A stretch of DNA of 64,000 nucleotides, taken from contig NZ_CP108442.1 in the NCBI RefSeq assembly GCF_041435355.1, forward strand, positions 1,550,001-1,614,000, read 5' to 3'. The position numbers and the translations under genes are program-made. This DNA is from Streptomyces sp. NBC_01276. Its GTDB lineage: Bacteria > Actinomycetota > Actinomycetes > Streptomycetales > Streptomycetaceae. Positions 57,004 to 64,000 of the stretch are shown here, in pieces (within the stretch, counting starts at the first letter, position 1; each line of letters starts with the position of its first letter). The notes beneath the pieces were generated by a model. It searched no databases and was not told the DNA's origin. It saw only the letters and a list, made by a program, of their open reading frames with translations.

Positions 57004-59301
57004 TTGCGCAGACTTGTCGCGACGGGAGCGGCGATATCCCTCGCCGCCCTCGCCCTCCTCTCCTCCCCCGCGGCGGCCGCCGCCCCACCCGCCACCCCGC
57101 CGCCGACGGCCGCGGGCGACCCGCGGGACCGGGAAGCGGTCGCTCCGCCGCCCGCCCCCCTCGAACTCCAGCGCCAGGCCCTGCGCCGGCAGGCCCTGGA
57201 GGACGTCGCTGCGGGCGGCGCCCCGTCCGGGCTGCGCGCCGAGGCCGACGGCACCCTCCCCCGTACGGCCAAGGTCGGCAAGCAGTACGTGGAACTCGCC
57301 CAGGAACGCAAGGACAAGGTCTTCGTCATCCTGGCCGAGTTCGGCGACCAGACGGACCCCCGCTTCGGCGGCACCCCCGGGCCCCTGCACAACACCATCG
57401 GCAAGCCCGCCGAGGACGACAACCACACCCTGTGGCGCAAGGACTTCGACCGGGCCTCCTACCAGCGGCAGTTCTTCTCCACCGACCCCGGCTCGGCCAG
57501 CATGCGGGCCTACTACCGGACCCAGTCCTCCGGCCGGTACGACATGGACGGCACCGTCACCGACTGGGTCAAGCTCCCCTACAACGAGGCCCGTTACGGC
57601 ACGGACAACTGCACCGAGTCCGGCCAGTGCCGCACCAACTGGGACATGATCCGCGACGCCACGGCCGCCTGGTACGACGCCGAACGCGCCAAGGGCCGTA
57701 CGCCCGAGCAGATCAAGGCGCAGCTCGCCGAGTACGACGTGTGGGACCGCTACGACGCCGACCACGACGGCAACTTCGACGAGCCGGACGGCTACCTCGA
57801 CCACCTGGTCGTGGTGCACGCGGGCAAGGACCAGACCTGGGGCGGCGGCGCCCAGGGCAAGGACGCCGTCTGGGCGCACCGCTGGTTCGCGTACTGGAAC
57901 CAGGCCGGCACCGCGGGCCCCGAGGGCAACAAGGCGGGCGGCACCCCGGTCGGGGACACCGGGATCTGGGCCGGGGACTACCTGACCGGCGGCGAGAACA
58001 GCGGCGCCGGCCTGTTCTCGCACGAGTTCGGCCACGATCTGGGGCTGCCGGACCTCTACAGCTCGGACGGGGACAACTCCGTCAACTTCTGGTCGCTGAT
58101 GTCCTCGGCGTCCTACCTCGGCAAGGGCCGCAACACCACGGGCGAGTTCCCCGGTGACCTCGACCCCTGGAGCAAGCTCCAGTTGGGCTGGCTGGAGTAC
58201 ACGGAGGCCGACGCGGGGCGCCGCACCCGGGCGGTGCTGGGCGTCTCCGGCTACAACACCGCCGATCCGCAGGCCCTGCTGGTCCACCTCCCGCCGTCGG
58301 TGACCCGTACGGAGCTGGCCGATCCCTACGAGGGCGCCAGTCAGTGGTGGAGCGGCACCGGCGACTTCATGGACAACACCCTGACCCGGACCGTCGACCT
58401 CCCCGCCGGGCGGTCCGTCTTCTCCTCCCGGGTCTGGTACGACACCGAGCAGGACTTCGACTTCGTGACGCTGGAGGCCTCCACGGACGGGGGCCGGACC
58501 TTCACCGCCCTGCCCGGCACCGTGAACGGCGCCCCCGTCCCGGCCAAGGGCCTCTCCGGCACCTCGGCCGGCTGGGCCGAACTCACCGTACCGCTGGACC
58601 GGTTCGCGGGCACCTCCGTGCAGCTGCGCCTGCGCGTCACCTCGGACGGCAACACGCACGGCCGCGGCGCGGCCTTCGACGACCTCCGGATCACCGCCGA
58701 CGACGGCAGGGAGCTGCTGCGCGACGGCGCGGAGCAGGGCGCGAACGGCTGGACGGCCCTCAAGTGGTCGCGCACGGAGGGCCGTACGGGCAGCGAGCAG
58801 CACCCGCGCGCCTACTTCGTCGAGAACCGGCGGTACACGGGCTACGGCAGTCTGCTGAAGACGGGTCCGTACAACTTCGGCTTCACCGGGGACAAGGTGG
58901 AGTTCTACCCGTACCAGCAGGGCGTCCTGGTCTGGCTCTGGGACACCGCCTACAGCGACAACACCACCAAGGCGCACCCGGGCGCGGGGCTCCTCCTCCC
59001 GGTGGACTCCCGGCCGGACCCGCTGAGGTTCGCTGACGGCTCCCTCCTCAACGCCCGCGCGCAGACCTTCGACGCGCCGTTCTCCACCCGCCCGACGGAC
59101 CGCGTGACCCTCCACCGGGCGGGCGTCCCCCTGGTGATCCCCTCCCGCCCGGGCGTCCCGGCCTTCGACGACCGCCACGGCTCGTACTGGAACCCGGAAC
59201 TCCCCCAGCTCGGCGTCAAGGTCCCCGACACCGGCACCCACCTCCAGATCCTGAAGGAGTCCGCCACGCAGGCGACCGTCCAGCTGACCCCGTCGGCCTG
59301 A
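57004..59301 (+). CDS. Secreted M6-family (immune inhibitor A-like) metalloprotease
   Basis: 765 residues. A signal peptide (RRLVATGAAISLAALALLSSPAAAAA) follows a TTG start with AAAGG nine bases upstream; an ATG further up overlaps the PPTase gene and gives a poor leader. The zinc site HEFGHDLGLPD lies near 340. A calcium-like DADHDGNFDEPDG loop and C-terminal beta domains are present. It is an extracellular protein-degrading enzyme, not part of the NRPS cluster. Confidence 0.9.
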   Translation: MRRLVATGAAISLAALALLSSPAAAAAPPATPPPTAAGDPRDREAVAPPPAPLELQRQALRRQALEDVAAGGAPSGLRAEADGTLPRTAKVGKQYVELAQERKDKVFVILAEFGDQTDPRFGGTPGPLHNTIGKPAEDDNHTLWRKDFDRASYQRQFFSTDPGSASMRAYYRTQSSGRYDMDGTVTDWVKLPYNEARYGTDNCTESGQCRTNWDMIRDATAAWYDAERAKGRTPEQIKAQLAEYDVWDRYDADHDGNFDEPDGYLDHLVVVHAGKDQTWGGGAQGKDAVWAHRWFAYWNQAGTAGPEGNKAGGTPVGDTGIWAGDYLTGGENSGAGLFSHEFGHDLGLPDLYSSDGDNSVNFWSLMSSASYLGKGRNTTGEFPGDLDPWSKLQLGWLEYTEADAGRRTRAVLGVSGYNTADPQALLVHLPPSVTRTELADPYEGASQWWSGTGDFMDNTLTRTVDLPAGRSVFSSRVWYDTEQDFDFVTLEASTDGGRTFTALPGTVNGAPVPAKGLSGTSAGWAELTVPLDRFAGTSVQLRLRVTSDGNTHGRGAAFDDLRITADDGRELLRDGAEQGANGWTALKWSRTEGRTGSEQHPRAYFVENRRYTGYGSLLKTGPYNFGFTGDKVEFYPYQQGVLVWLWDTAYSDNTTKAHPGAGLLLPVDSRPDPLRFADGSLLNARAQTFDAPFSTRPTDRVTLHRAGVPLVIPSRPGVPAFDDRHGSYWNPELPQLGVKVPDTGTHLQILKESATQATVQLTPSA

Positions 59302-59318
59302 CCCGCCCCGCTCCACCC

Positions 59319-59361
59319 GCCCGGCCCGTCCCGACGCCTTCCCCGGCGGGACGGGCCGGGC
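59319..59361. terminator. Bidirectional terminator
   Basis: A perfect 15-bp stem (59319-59333 with 59347-59361) and a 13-base loop between convergent genes. Confidence 0.85.
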
Positions 59362-59364
59362 GTC

Positions 59365-60321
59365 TCAGCGGTCCCGGCGCCGCATCCGCCGCAGTTCTCC
59401 GGCGCAGGCGAGGCAGACCCCCGCCCTGGCCCCGGCGGGCGACAGGAGCGGTTCGAACGGGTGAGTGCCACAGAGGGCGCACGAGGGAAGGGGATGAGTG
59501 GCGAGCGCCACCTTCTCCGAGGTGCTCGGAGGATCCAGCATCACGGCGCTGCCGGGGTCCACGACCATGTAGCGGTTCAGCATGAGCTCCATGCCGCTGA
59601 ACTCGGTCAGGACCGCGGCGGTGCGTTCGGGTGCCCATGGCAGGTCGGACGGGGTGGGCTCCCTCTTCGGCCGGCCCGGGAAGAGCGGGAACCCGAGATC
59701 CTCGATCGTCACGACGCGGCCGAGCCGCTCGGTGAACAGGGCCGACAGCACCATCGGGATCGGAGCGCGCGGGACCTCTCCGTCCTCCATCCACCGGCGG
59801 ACCCGTGGTCCGTCGATGGCGGGCTGCGCGTGCCCCATGGCCACTGCCTGCCGGTTGACGAGCCGGGCCAGTTCGCCCCTGGACCAGCCGCACAGGCCGA
59901 ACAGGTCCGACAGCCGGCCGTTCCGGCCGCGGCCACCGGCGTCGTCGGCGGCGCCGGCGGGGACGGCCGCGGGGCCGGCCGCGGGGCCGGGGTCGACGAC
60001 CGGCCCGGTCCCGGGGGCGTCGGCCGCCCACGCCTCCTGCCAGAGCAGGTGGAGACGGTCCAGCTCGCGTTCCACGTCCGCGTTGCGCACCCGGCGCAGG
60101 AGCGCCTCCGCCACCGTCGCCATCGGGTCGCGCCGGGGAGCCGCCGGGGCCGAGAACACCCCGTGCACCACGGACCGCGAGTGGACCCTGCCGGTGTCCA
60201 GCACGATCTCCCCGATGGACGGCGCTCCCGCACGGAGGTGGAGCTCGTGCAGCGCCTGCTTCAGCCGCAGGACCGGCCCGGGTTCGAGATCCGGCAGCCG
60301 CAGTCGGCCTGCTCGCCCCAC
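59365..60321 (-). CDS. DNA-binding protein with C-terminal Cys4 motif
   Basis: 318 residues from a GTG preceded by GGGGAG; longer frames lack good sites. A helix-turn-helix-like region, LFGLCGWSRGELARLVNRQAV, then IDGPRVRRWMEDGEVPRAP, resembles Streptomyces XRE-like regulators. The C-terminus has CALC and CLAC pairs, probably a zinc ribbon. Targets are unknown. Confidence 0.7.
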   Translation of the reverse strand: MGRAGRLRLPDLEPGPVLRLKQALHELHLRAGAPSIGEIVLDTGRVHSRSVVHGVFSAPAAPRRDPMATVAEALLRRVRNADVERELDRLHLLWQEAWAADAPGTGPVVDPGPAAGPAAVPAGAADDAGGRGRNGRLSDLFGLCGWSRGELARLVNRQAVAMGHAQPAIDGPRVRRWMEDGEVPRAPIPMVLSALFTERLGRVVTIEDLGFPLFPGRPKREPTPSDLPWAPERTAAVLTEFSGMELMLNRYMVVDPGSAVMLDPPSTSEKVALATHPLPSCALCGTHPFEPLLSPAGARAGVCLACAGELRRMRRRDR

Positions 60322-60542
60322 CGCTCGCTCCCCATCCGTCCGTCGCGCGGCGGCGCCGCCCCGCCGCCGCCTTGCCGCTCTCCGTCGCTCTGCGTCGTTC
60401 CCGGCTGTTCCCGGCTGTCCTCGGCCGTTCGTCGCCGTTCGTCGCCGTGCCCGAGCATTCCAGTTCGGCCGCGGTCGGCGCACGGATATCGCGGAACGGC
60501 CCCGCCCGTTTTCGGGGCCGCGAGGGACGCCACGGTGGTGGC

Positions 60543-60695
60543 ATGTCCTCACTCGCTCGAAGCGCCTTCGACCTGCTCGCCCATGACGTGCTGGGCGGCT
60601 ACCTCGCGACGGTCGCCGCCTCGCTCACCTGGTGGGCGGCCCGTGCCGTACGGGCCGCCCTGCGGCGACGGGACCCGCGGGATCCCGAGGGGTGA
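60543..60695 (+). CDS. Small membrane-associated protein
   Basis: 50 residues (MSSLARSAFDLLAHDVLGGY...) with one hydrophobic segment (GGYLATVAASLTWWAARAV) and a basic tail. Divergent from the regulator gene. No clear ribosome binding site, so the call is tentative. Confidence 0.4.
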   Translation: MSSLARSAFDLLAHDVLGGYLATVAASLTWWAARAVRAALRRRDPRDPEG

Positions 60696-60699
60696 GCGC

Positions 60700-61755
60700 T
60701 CAGCCGCGCGGGAGGACCGTGGACAGGACCTGGGGCAGGGGGTACCAGTCCGCCGAGGTGATCGAGGCGTGGTGGGCCGCCATCAGCGCGACGCGGGCGC
60801 GGGCCTCGGCTTCGGTGGGGTGGACGCCGTCGATGGCCGGGGACACGTTCTGGGCGTCGGTGGCGATCAGGAAGTAGTGGTTGCGGTCGTACCAGGAGGT
60901 GTCCATGGAGGCGTAGGCGCCCGCGTCCCCGTCGAAGACCACGAACCAGGGGCGCAGCGTGGCGTCCGCGTAGCGGTTGCGGGGGTCGCCCGCCTCGGCG
61001 CGGTGGACCGCCGGGAAGGCGGCGGCCTCGGAGAGGCGGCCCGCCGCGGCGAGGGAGCGCAGGTATTCGGCGTACTCCCGGTCCGTCCACAGCTTGTCGG
61101 CGGCGTTGCCCTCCTCGACCGTGCCGGGGATCAGCTCGACGAGGAACTTGCCGGCCATCGCGGAACGCGCGGGCCAGGCGCCGGCGCGGGCGGCGGTGTC
61201 CAGGTCGGGGTGGCCGGCGGCGAGCTGCGCCGGGCGGTAGAGGGCGTCGCCGAGCTTCGCGGAGAGCAGGGCGTCGAGCTCGGCGGGGCCTCGGCCCAGG
61301 TTGGCGGCGAATCCGTCCTTGAGCTCCAGCTTCAGGACGACCGGGCGGTGGCCGGGGTGGGCGTCGTGCCAGCTGCGGATGTCGGAGAGGCACCCGGCCA
61401 GGTTCTGGTTGCGGGACTTGGTGCGCAGCTGCGCCGGGCTGGTGGCGTTCTCGCAGTTGCTGTCGTTGCCGAAGGGGTTGTCGTGCGAGACGCGCCAGGA
61501 GCTGCCGAAGAAGTTGGTCCACACGTCGAGCTCCAGCATCGCCGCGCCGGAATCCAGGGCGTCCGCGAAGTAGGGGTACTTCGTCTTCTCGTAGGCGTTG
61601 TGGACCCCGACGCCCGTCGAGCCCGCGTACGACAGGTCCGCGGTGGCCGCCGCGCCCCCGGCTCCGGCCGCCCCCGCCGGGGCCGTGCCCAGGACGAGCC
61701 CCAGGGCCGCCAGGGAGGCAACCACCGCGCCCGTAGTCCGCTTCCGTATGCTCAT
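60700..61755 (-). CDS. Secreted PI-PLC-like phosphodiesterase
   Basis: 351 residues. Signal peptide to about residue 30 (GLVLGTAPAGAAGA). Catalytic His positions lie in VGVHNAYEKTKYPYF and WRVSHDNPFG, separated by MLELDVW, as in calcium-dependent phosphoinositide-specific phospholipase C-like proteins. GGGAG precedes the ATG. Confidence 0.88.
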   Translation of the reverse strand: MSIRKRTTGAVVASLAALGLVLGTAPAGAAGAGGAAATADLSYAGSTGVGVHNAYEKTKYPYFADALDSGAAMLELDVWTNFFGSSWRVSHDNPFGNDSNCENATSPAQLRTKSRNQNLAGCLSDIRSWHDAHPGHRPVVLKLELKDGFAANLGRGPAELDALLSAKLGDALYRPAQLAAGHPDLDTAARAGAWPARSAMAGKFLVELIPGTVEEGNAADKLWTDREYAEYLRSLAAAGRLSEAAAFPAVHRAEAGDPRNRYADATLRPWFVVFDGDAGAYASMDTSWYDRNHYFLIATDAQNVSPAIDGVHPTEAEARARVALMAAHHASITSADWYPLPQVLSTVLPRG

Positions 61756-61951
61756 GCTTTCGGCTCCCGTTCGCCCGTCCGACTGTTTGGTTCAAGTCGG
61801 CTGGAGCGTAGGGGAGTTGAGTGACGGGTGGAAGGACGACAGATGGCGGTCCGCACGCTGTGAGGACCAACACGTTCCGGTTCGGGAACTCTTGTCGCCT
61901 TTGCGCCGGTCGAACGGAGCGACGGAACATCCTCGACGGCGGGAGCACCAC

Positions 61952-62893
61952 ATGGTCGGCAGCACGGTGAGCCGCAGGGCGGTACGGCTCTGCGTCCTGG
62001 CCGGATTCTGCTGCGCGCTCGTCGCCGCGGGCCTGTCCTACCGTTCGGAGCTGCGCGCCCTGCTGGGGCCCGTCGCCGAGGGCGACACGGCGCGCGGCCG
62101 CTACGTCCAGGACGAGGCGCTGGCCGACGAGGCCGCCGCGTCCGCGCTGGAGCGGCTCACCGAACCGGCCGGAGCCCGTGAGGGCACCCGCGCCCTCGCG
62201 CAGGCCGCGCCGGCCGATGCGCAACCGTGGCGGCGCTCCGACCCGCTGGAGGCCCGTACCGCGCCGGCCGAGCCGGCGATCGGCGCGCTGTTCTCCCCCG
62301 GTGAGGACTGGGACTCCGACCACCACTGCTCGGCGAGCGTGGTCCACTCCCCCGGCGGGGACCTCATCGCGACCGCCGCGCACTGCGTGTACGCGGGCGG
62401 CTTCCGCACCAACCTCGCCTTCGTCCCCGGCTACGAGGACGGTACGGCCCCCTACGGCGTGTGGGTCCCCACCCGTATCTACGTCGACCCCCGCTGGGCG
62501 GAGTCCTCCGACCCCGACCACGACGTGGCGTTCCTGCGCGTACGCCGGCCGGGCCGTCCGGGCCTGCGGCTGGAGGACGTCACGGGGGCGCAGACCATCC
62601 GCTTCCGGCCCCCGCTGCCCGCGCCGGCCCGTCTGGTGGGCTACCCGAACGACACCGAGCAGCCGCTGGCGTGCTCCAACACCGCCGTGGCCGACGGTCC
62701 CACGCAGCTGCGACTGGACTGCGCGGACGTGCCGAACGGCACCAGCGGCGGCCCCGTCCTGACCGGCGGGCACACGCTGATCGGGGTGATCGGCGGTCGC
62801 GACGGGGGCGGGGACGAGGAGACCTCGTACAGCACCTACTTCGGGGACGACGTCCGCGCCCTGTACGAGCGCGCCACCGCCGAGGCCCTGTAG
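61952..62893 (+). CDS. Secreted trypsin-like serine protease
   Basis: 313 residues with an N-terminal membrane or signal segment (VLAGFCCALVAAGL). The triad is intact: His in IATAAHCVYA (near 144), Asp in DHDVAFLRV (near 191) and Ser in GTSGGPVLTG (near 265). GGGAG lies six bases before the ATG. Confidence 0.9.
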   Translation: MVGSTVSRRAVRLCVLAGFCCALVAAGLSYRSELRALLGPVAEGDTARGRYVQDEALADEAAASALERLTEPAGAREGTRALAQAAPADAQPWRRSDPLEARTAPAEPAIGALFSPGEDWDSDHHCSASVVHSPGGDLIATAAHCVYAGGFRTNLAFVPGYEDGTAPYGVWVPTRIYVDPRWAESSDPDHDVAFLRVRRPGRPGLRLEDVTGAQTIRFRPPLPAPARLVGYPNDTEQPLACSNTAVADGPTQLRLDCADVPNGTSGGPVLTGGHTLIGVIGGRDGGGDEETSYSTYFGDDVRALYERATAEAL

Positions 62894-62981
62894 CCGGGAG
62901 TTCGCGGCGACCCGCTCGGACCTGCGGGGTCCTGTACGGCCACACCGGTTCCTTCCCCGGCAGGAGCCGGCCGGGGCGGCC

Positions 62982-64000
62982 TAGTGACCTGAGTCAGAGG
63001 TTTGTCGTTGGTTTGGGTATGAGTCGTCCTGGTCCGAAGATTCCGCCGTTGTCGGTCACTGATGCCCAGCGTGCTGTGCTGGAGGGCTGGTTACGTCGTC
63101 GTTCGACGGCGCAGGCTTTGGCTCAGCGGTCGCGGATCGTGCTGGAGTGCGCGGAAGGCCATTCGGTGATGGAGGTGTCGCGGCGGCTTGGGGTCGCTCC
63201 GGACACGGTCCGCACCTGGCGGCGGCGCTTCATCGAGCACGGCCTGGACGGGCTGGGCGACGAGCCGCGTCCGGGCGTCCCGCGGAAGATCACCGACGCC
63301 GATGTCGAGCGGGTGATCGTCAAAACGCTGGAGGAGACGCCGAAGAACGCGACGCATTGGTCGACGAGGTCGATGGCCGCGGCCACGGGGATGTCGCAGT
63401 CGACCGTCTCAAGGATTTGGCGGGCGTTCGCACTGGCCCCGCACCGGTCGCAGACGTTCAAGCTGTCGACGGATCCGCTGTTCATCGACAAGGTCCGTGA
63501 TGTTGTCGGCCTCTGTCTGGACCCGCCGGAGAAGGCTTTGGTCCTGTGCGTGGACGAGAAGTCGCAGATCCAGGCCCTGGACCGGTCTCAGCCAGTTCTG
63601 CCGATGATGCCGGGCGTTCCCGAGCGCCGAAGCCACGACTACATCCGCGCCGGCACCACCACCCTCTTCGCGGCCCTCGAGGTCGCGACCGGCAAGGTCA
63701 TCGGCTCCCTCCACCGCCGCCACCGGGCCGCCGAGTTCAAGAAGTTCCTGGCCAAGGTCGACAAGGAGGTCCCGGCAGATCTTCAGGTCCACCTGATCCT
63801 CGACAACTACGCGACCCACAAGACACCCGACATCAAGAAGTGGCTGCTGGCGCACCCTCGCTTTCACCTGCACTTCACACCCACCAGTGCCTCATGGCTG
63901 AACCTGGTGGAACGGTGGTTCGCCGAGCTCACACAGAAGAAGCTGAAGCGCGGCGTCCACCGTTCCGTCCAGGCCCTCGAACGCGACATCCGAGCCTGGC
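62982..64000 (+). mobile_element. IS630-family insertion sequence, left part
   Basis: Starts at a TA dinucleotide followed by GTGACCTGAGTCAGAGG, a probable left terminal end, and continues through the transposase past the window edge. Codon use is less GC-biased than in all neighbours. The right end is not visible. Confidence 0.75.
63019..64000 (+). CDS. IS630-family transposase (cut by window edge)
   Basis: At least 327 residues, open to the end of the window: MSRPGPKIPPLSVTDAQ..., a helix-turn-helix (VMEVSRRLGVAPDTVRTWRRRF) and the DDE catalytic residues in LCVDEKSQIQ, LILDNYATHK and WLNLVERWF. Contains a TTA codon near the start. Confidence 0.9.
   Translation, partial: MSRPGPKIPPLSVTDAQRAVLEGWLRRRSTAQALAQRSRIVLECAEGHSVMEVSRRLGVAPDTVRTWRRRFIEHGLDGLGDEPRPGVPRKITDADVERVIVKTLEETPKNATHWSTRSMAAATGMSQSTVSRIWRAFALAPHRSQTFKLSTDPLFIDKVRDVVGLCLDPPEKALVLCVDEKSQIQALDRSQPVLPMMPGVPERRSHDYIRAGTTTLFAALEVATGKVIGSLHRRHRAAEFKKFLAKVDKEVPADLQVHLILDNYATHKTPDIKKWLLAHPRFHLHFTPTSASWLNLVERWFAELTQKKLKRGVHRSVQALERDIRAW

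Overview
The window is high-GC actinomycete DNA, almost certainly Streptomyces or a close relative. The evidence is GC-rich third codon positions, GTG/TTG starts coupled by ATGA/GTGA overlaps, a large SARP regulator with a TTA (bldA) codon, and SAV_2336-type conflict genes. No rRNA, tRNA or CRISPR array was found.

Left block (1-6517, minus strand): a small biosynthetic operon reads leftward out of the window. It holds a PLP transsulfuration-type lyase, a MaoC-like hotdog protein, two methyltransferases, an AurF-type diiron oxygenase, a SerRS-like amino acid:[carrier protein] ligase, a holo-ACP-synthase/ACP fusion and MetK. Together they look like a pathway that loads an amino acid on a discrete carrier protein, N-oxygenates and/or methylates it, and supplies its own SAM. 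A DHA2-type exporter (with two CsoR-like palindromes upstream) and an EF-G paralogue (with a 25-aa leader peptide upstream) follow.

Middle block (10716-20189, minus strand): a complete MoxR/vWA/caspase ternary conflict system. It has an alpha/beta hydrolase, a caspase-VMAP protein, a MoxR AAA+ ATPase, and a 1328-aa vWA/pseudo-trypsin/pentapeptide-repeat protein, followed by a tyrosine phosphatase. An NTF2-fold protein separates it from the next block.

Right-centre block (20850-56930, plus strand): a non-ribosomal peptide cluster. A TTA-containing AfsR-like SARP and an XRE-NB-ARC regulator flank a small secreted peptide. Four NRPS genes follow with inferred architecture C-A-T-C-A-T / A-T / C-T-C-T-C-(A remnant)-T / A-C-T-C-A-T-TE, together with a type II thioesterase, a TauD-like hydroxylase and an MbtH-like protein. 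After a strong terminator, a second, probably leaderless operon encodes both glutamate mutase subunits, an AsnRS-like synthetase, a glutamate-synthase-like FMN protein, an exporter and an Sfp-type phosphopantetheinyl transferase. The peptide probably contains 3-methylaspartate or 3-methylasparagine and a hydroxylated residue. The striking feature is four carrier domains (three in a row) with no complete adenylation domain directly upstream, so loading in trans is required. The first condensation domain is EntF-like, which would suit a starter delivered on a free-standing carrier protein.

Right end (57004-64000): ordinary secreted enzymes (M6 metalloprotease, PI-PLC-like protein, trypsin-like protease), a DNA-binding protein with a Cys4 motif, and an IS630-family transposase running off the window edge.
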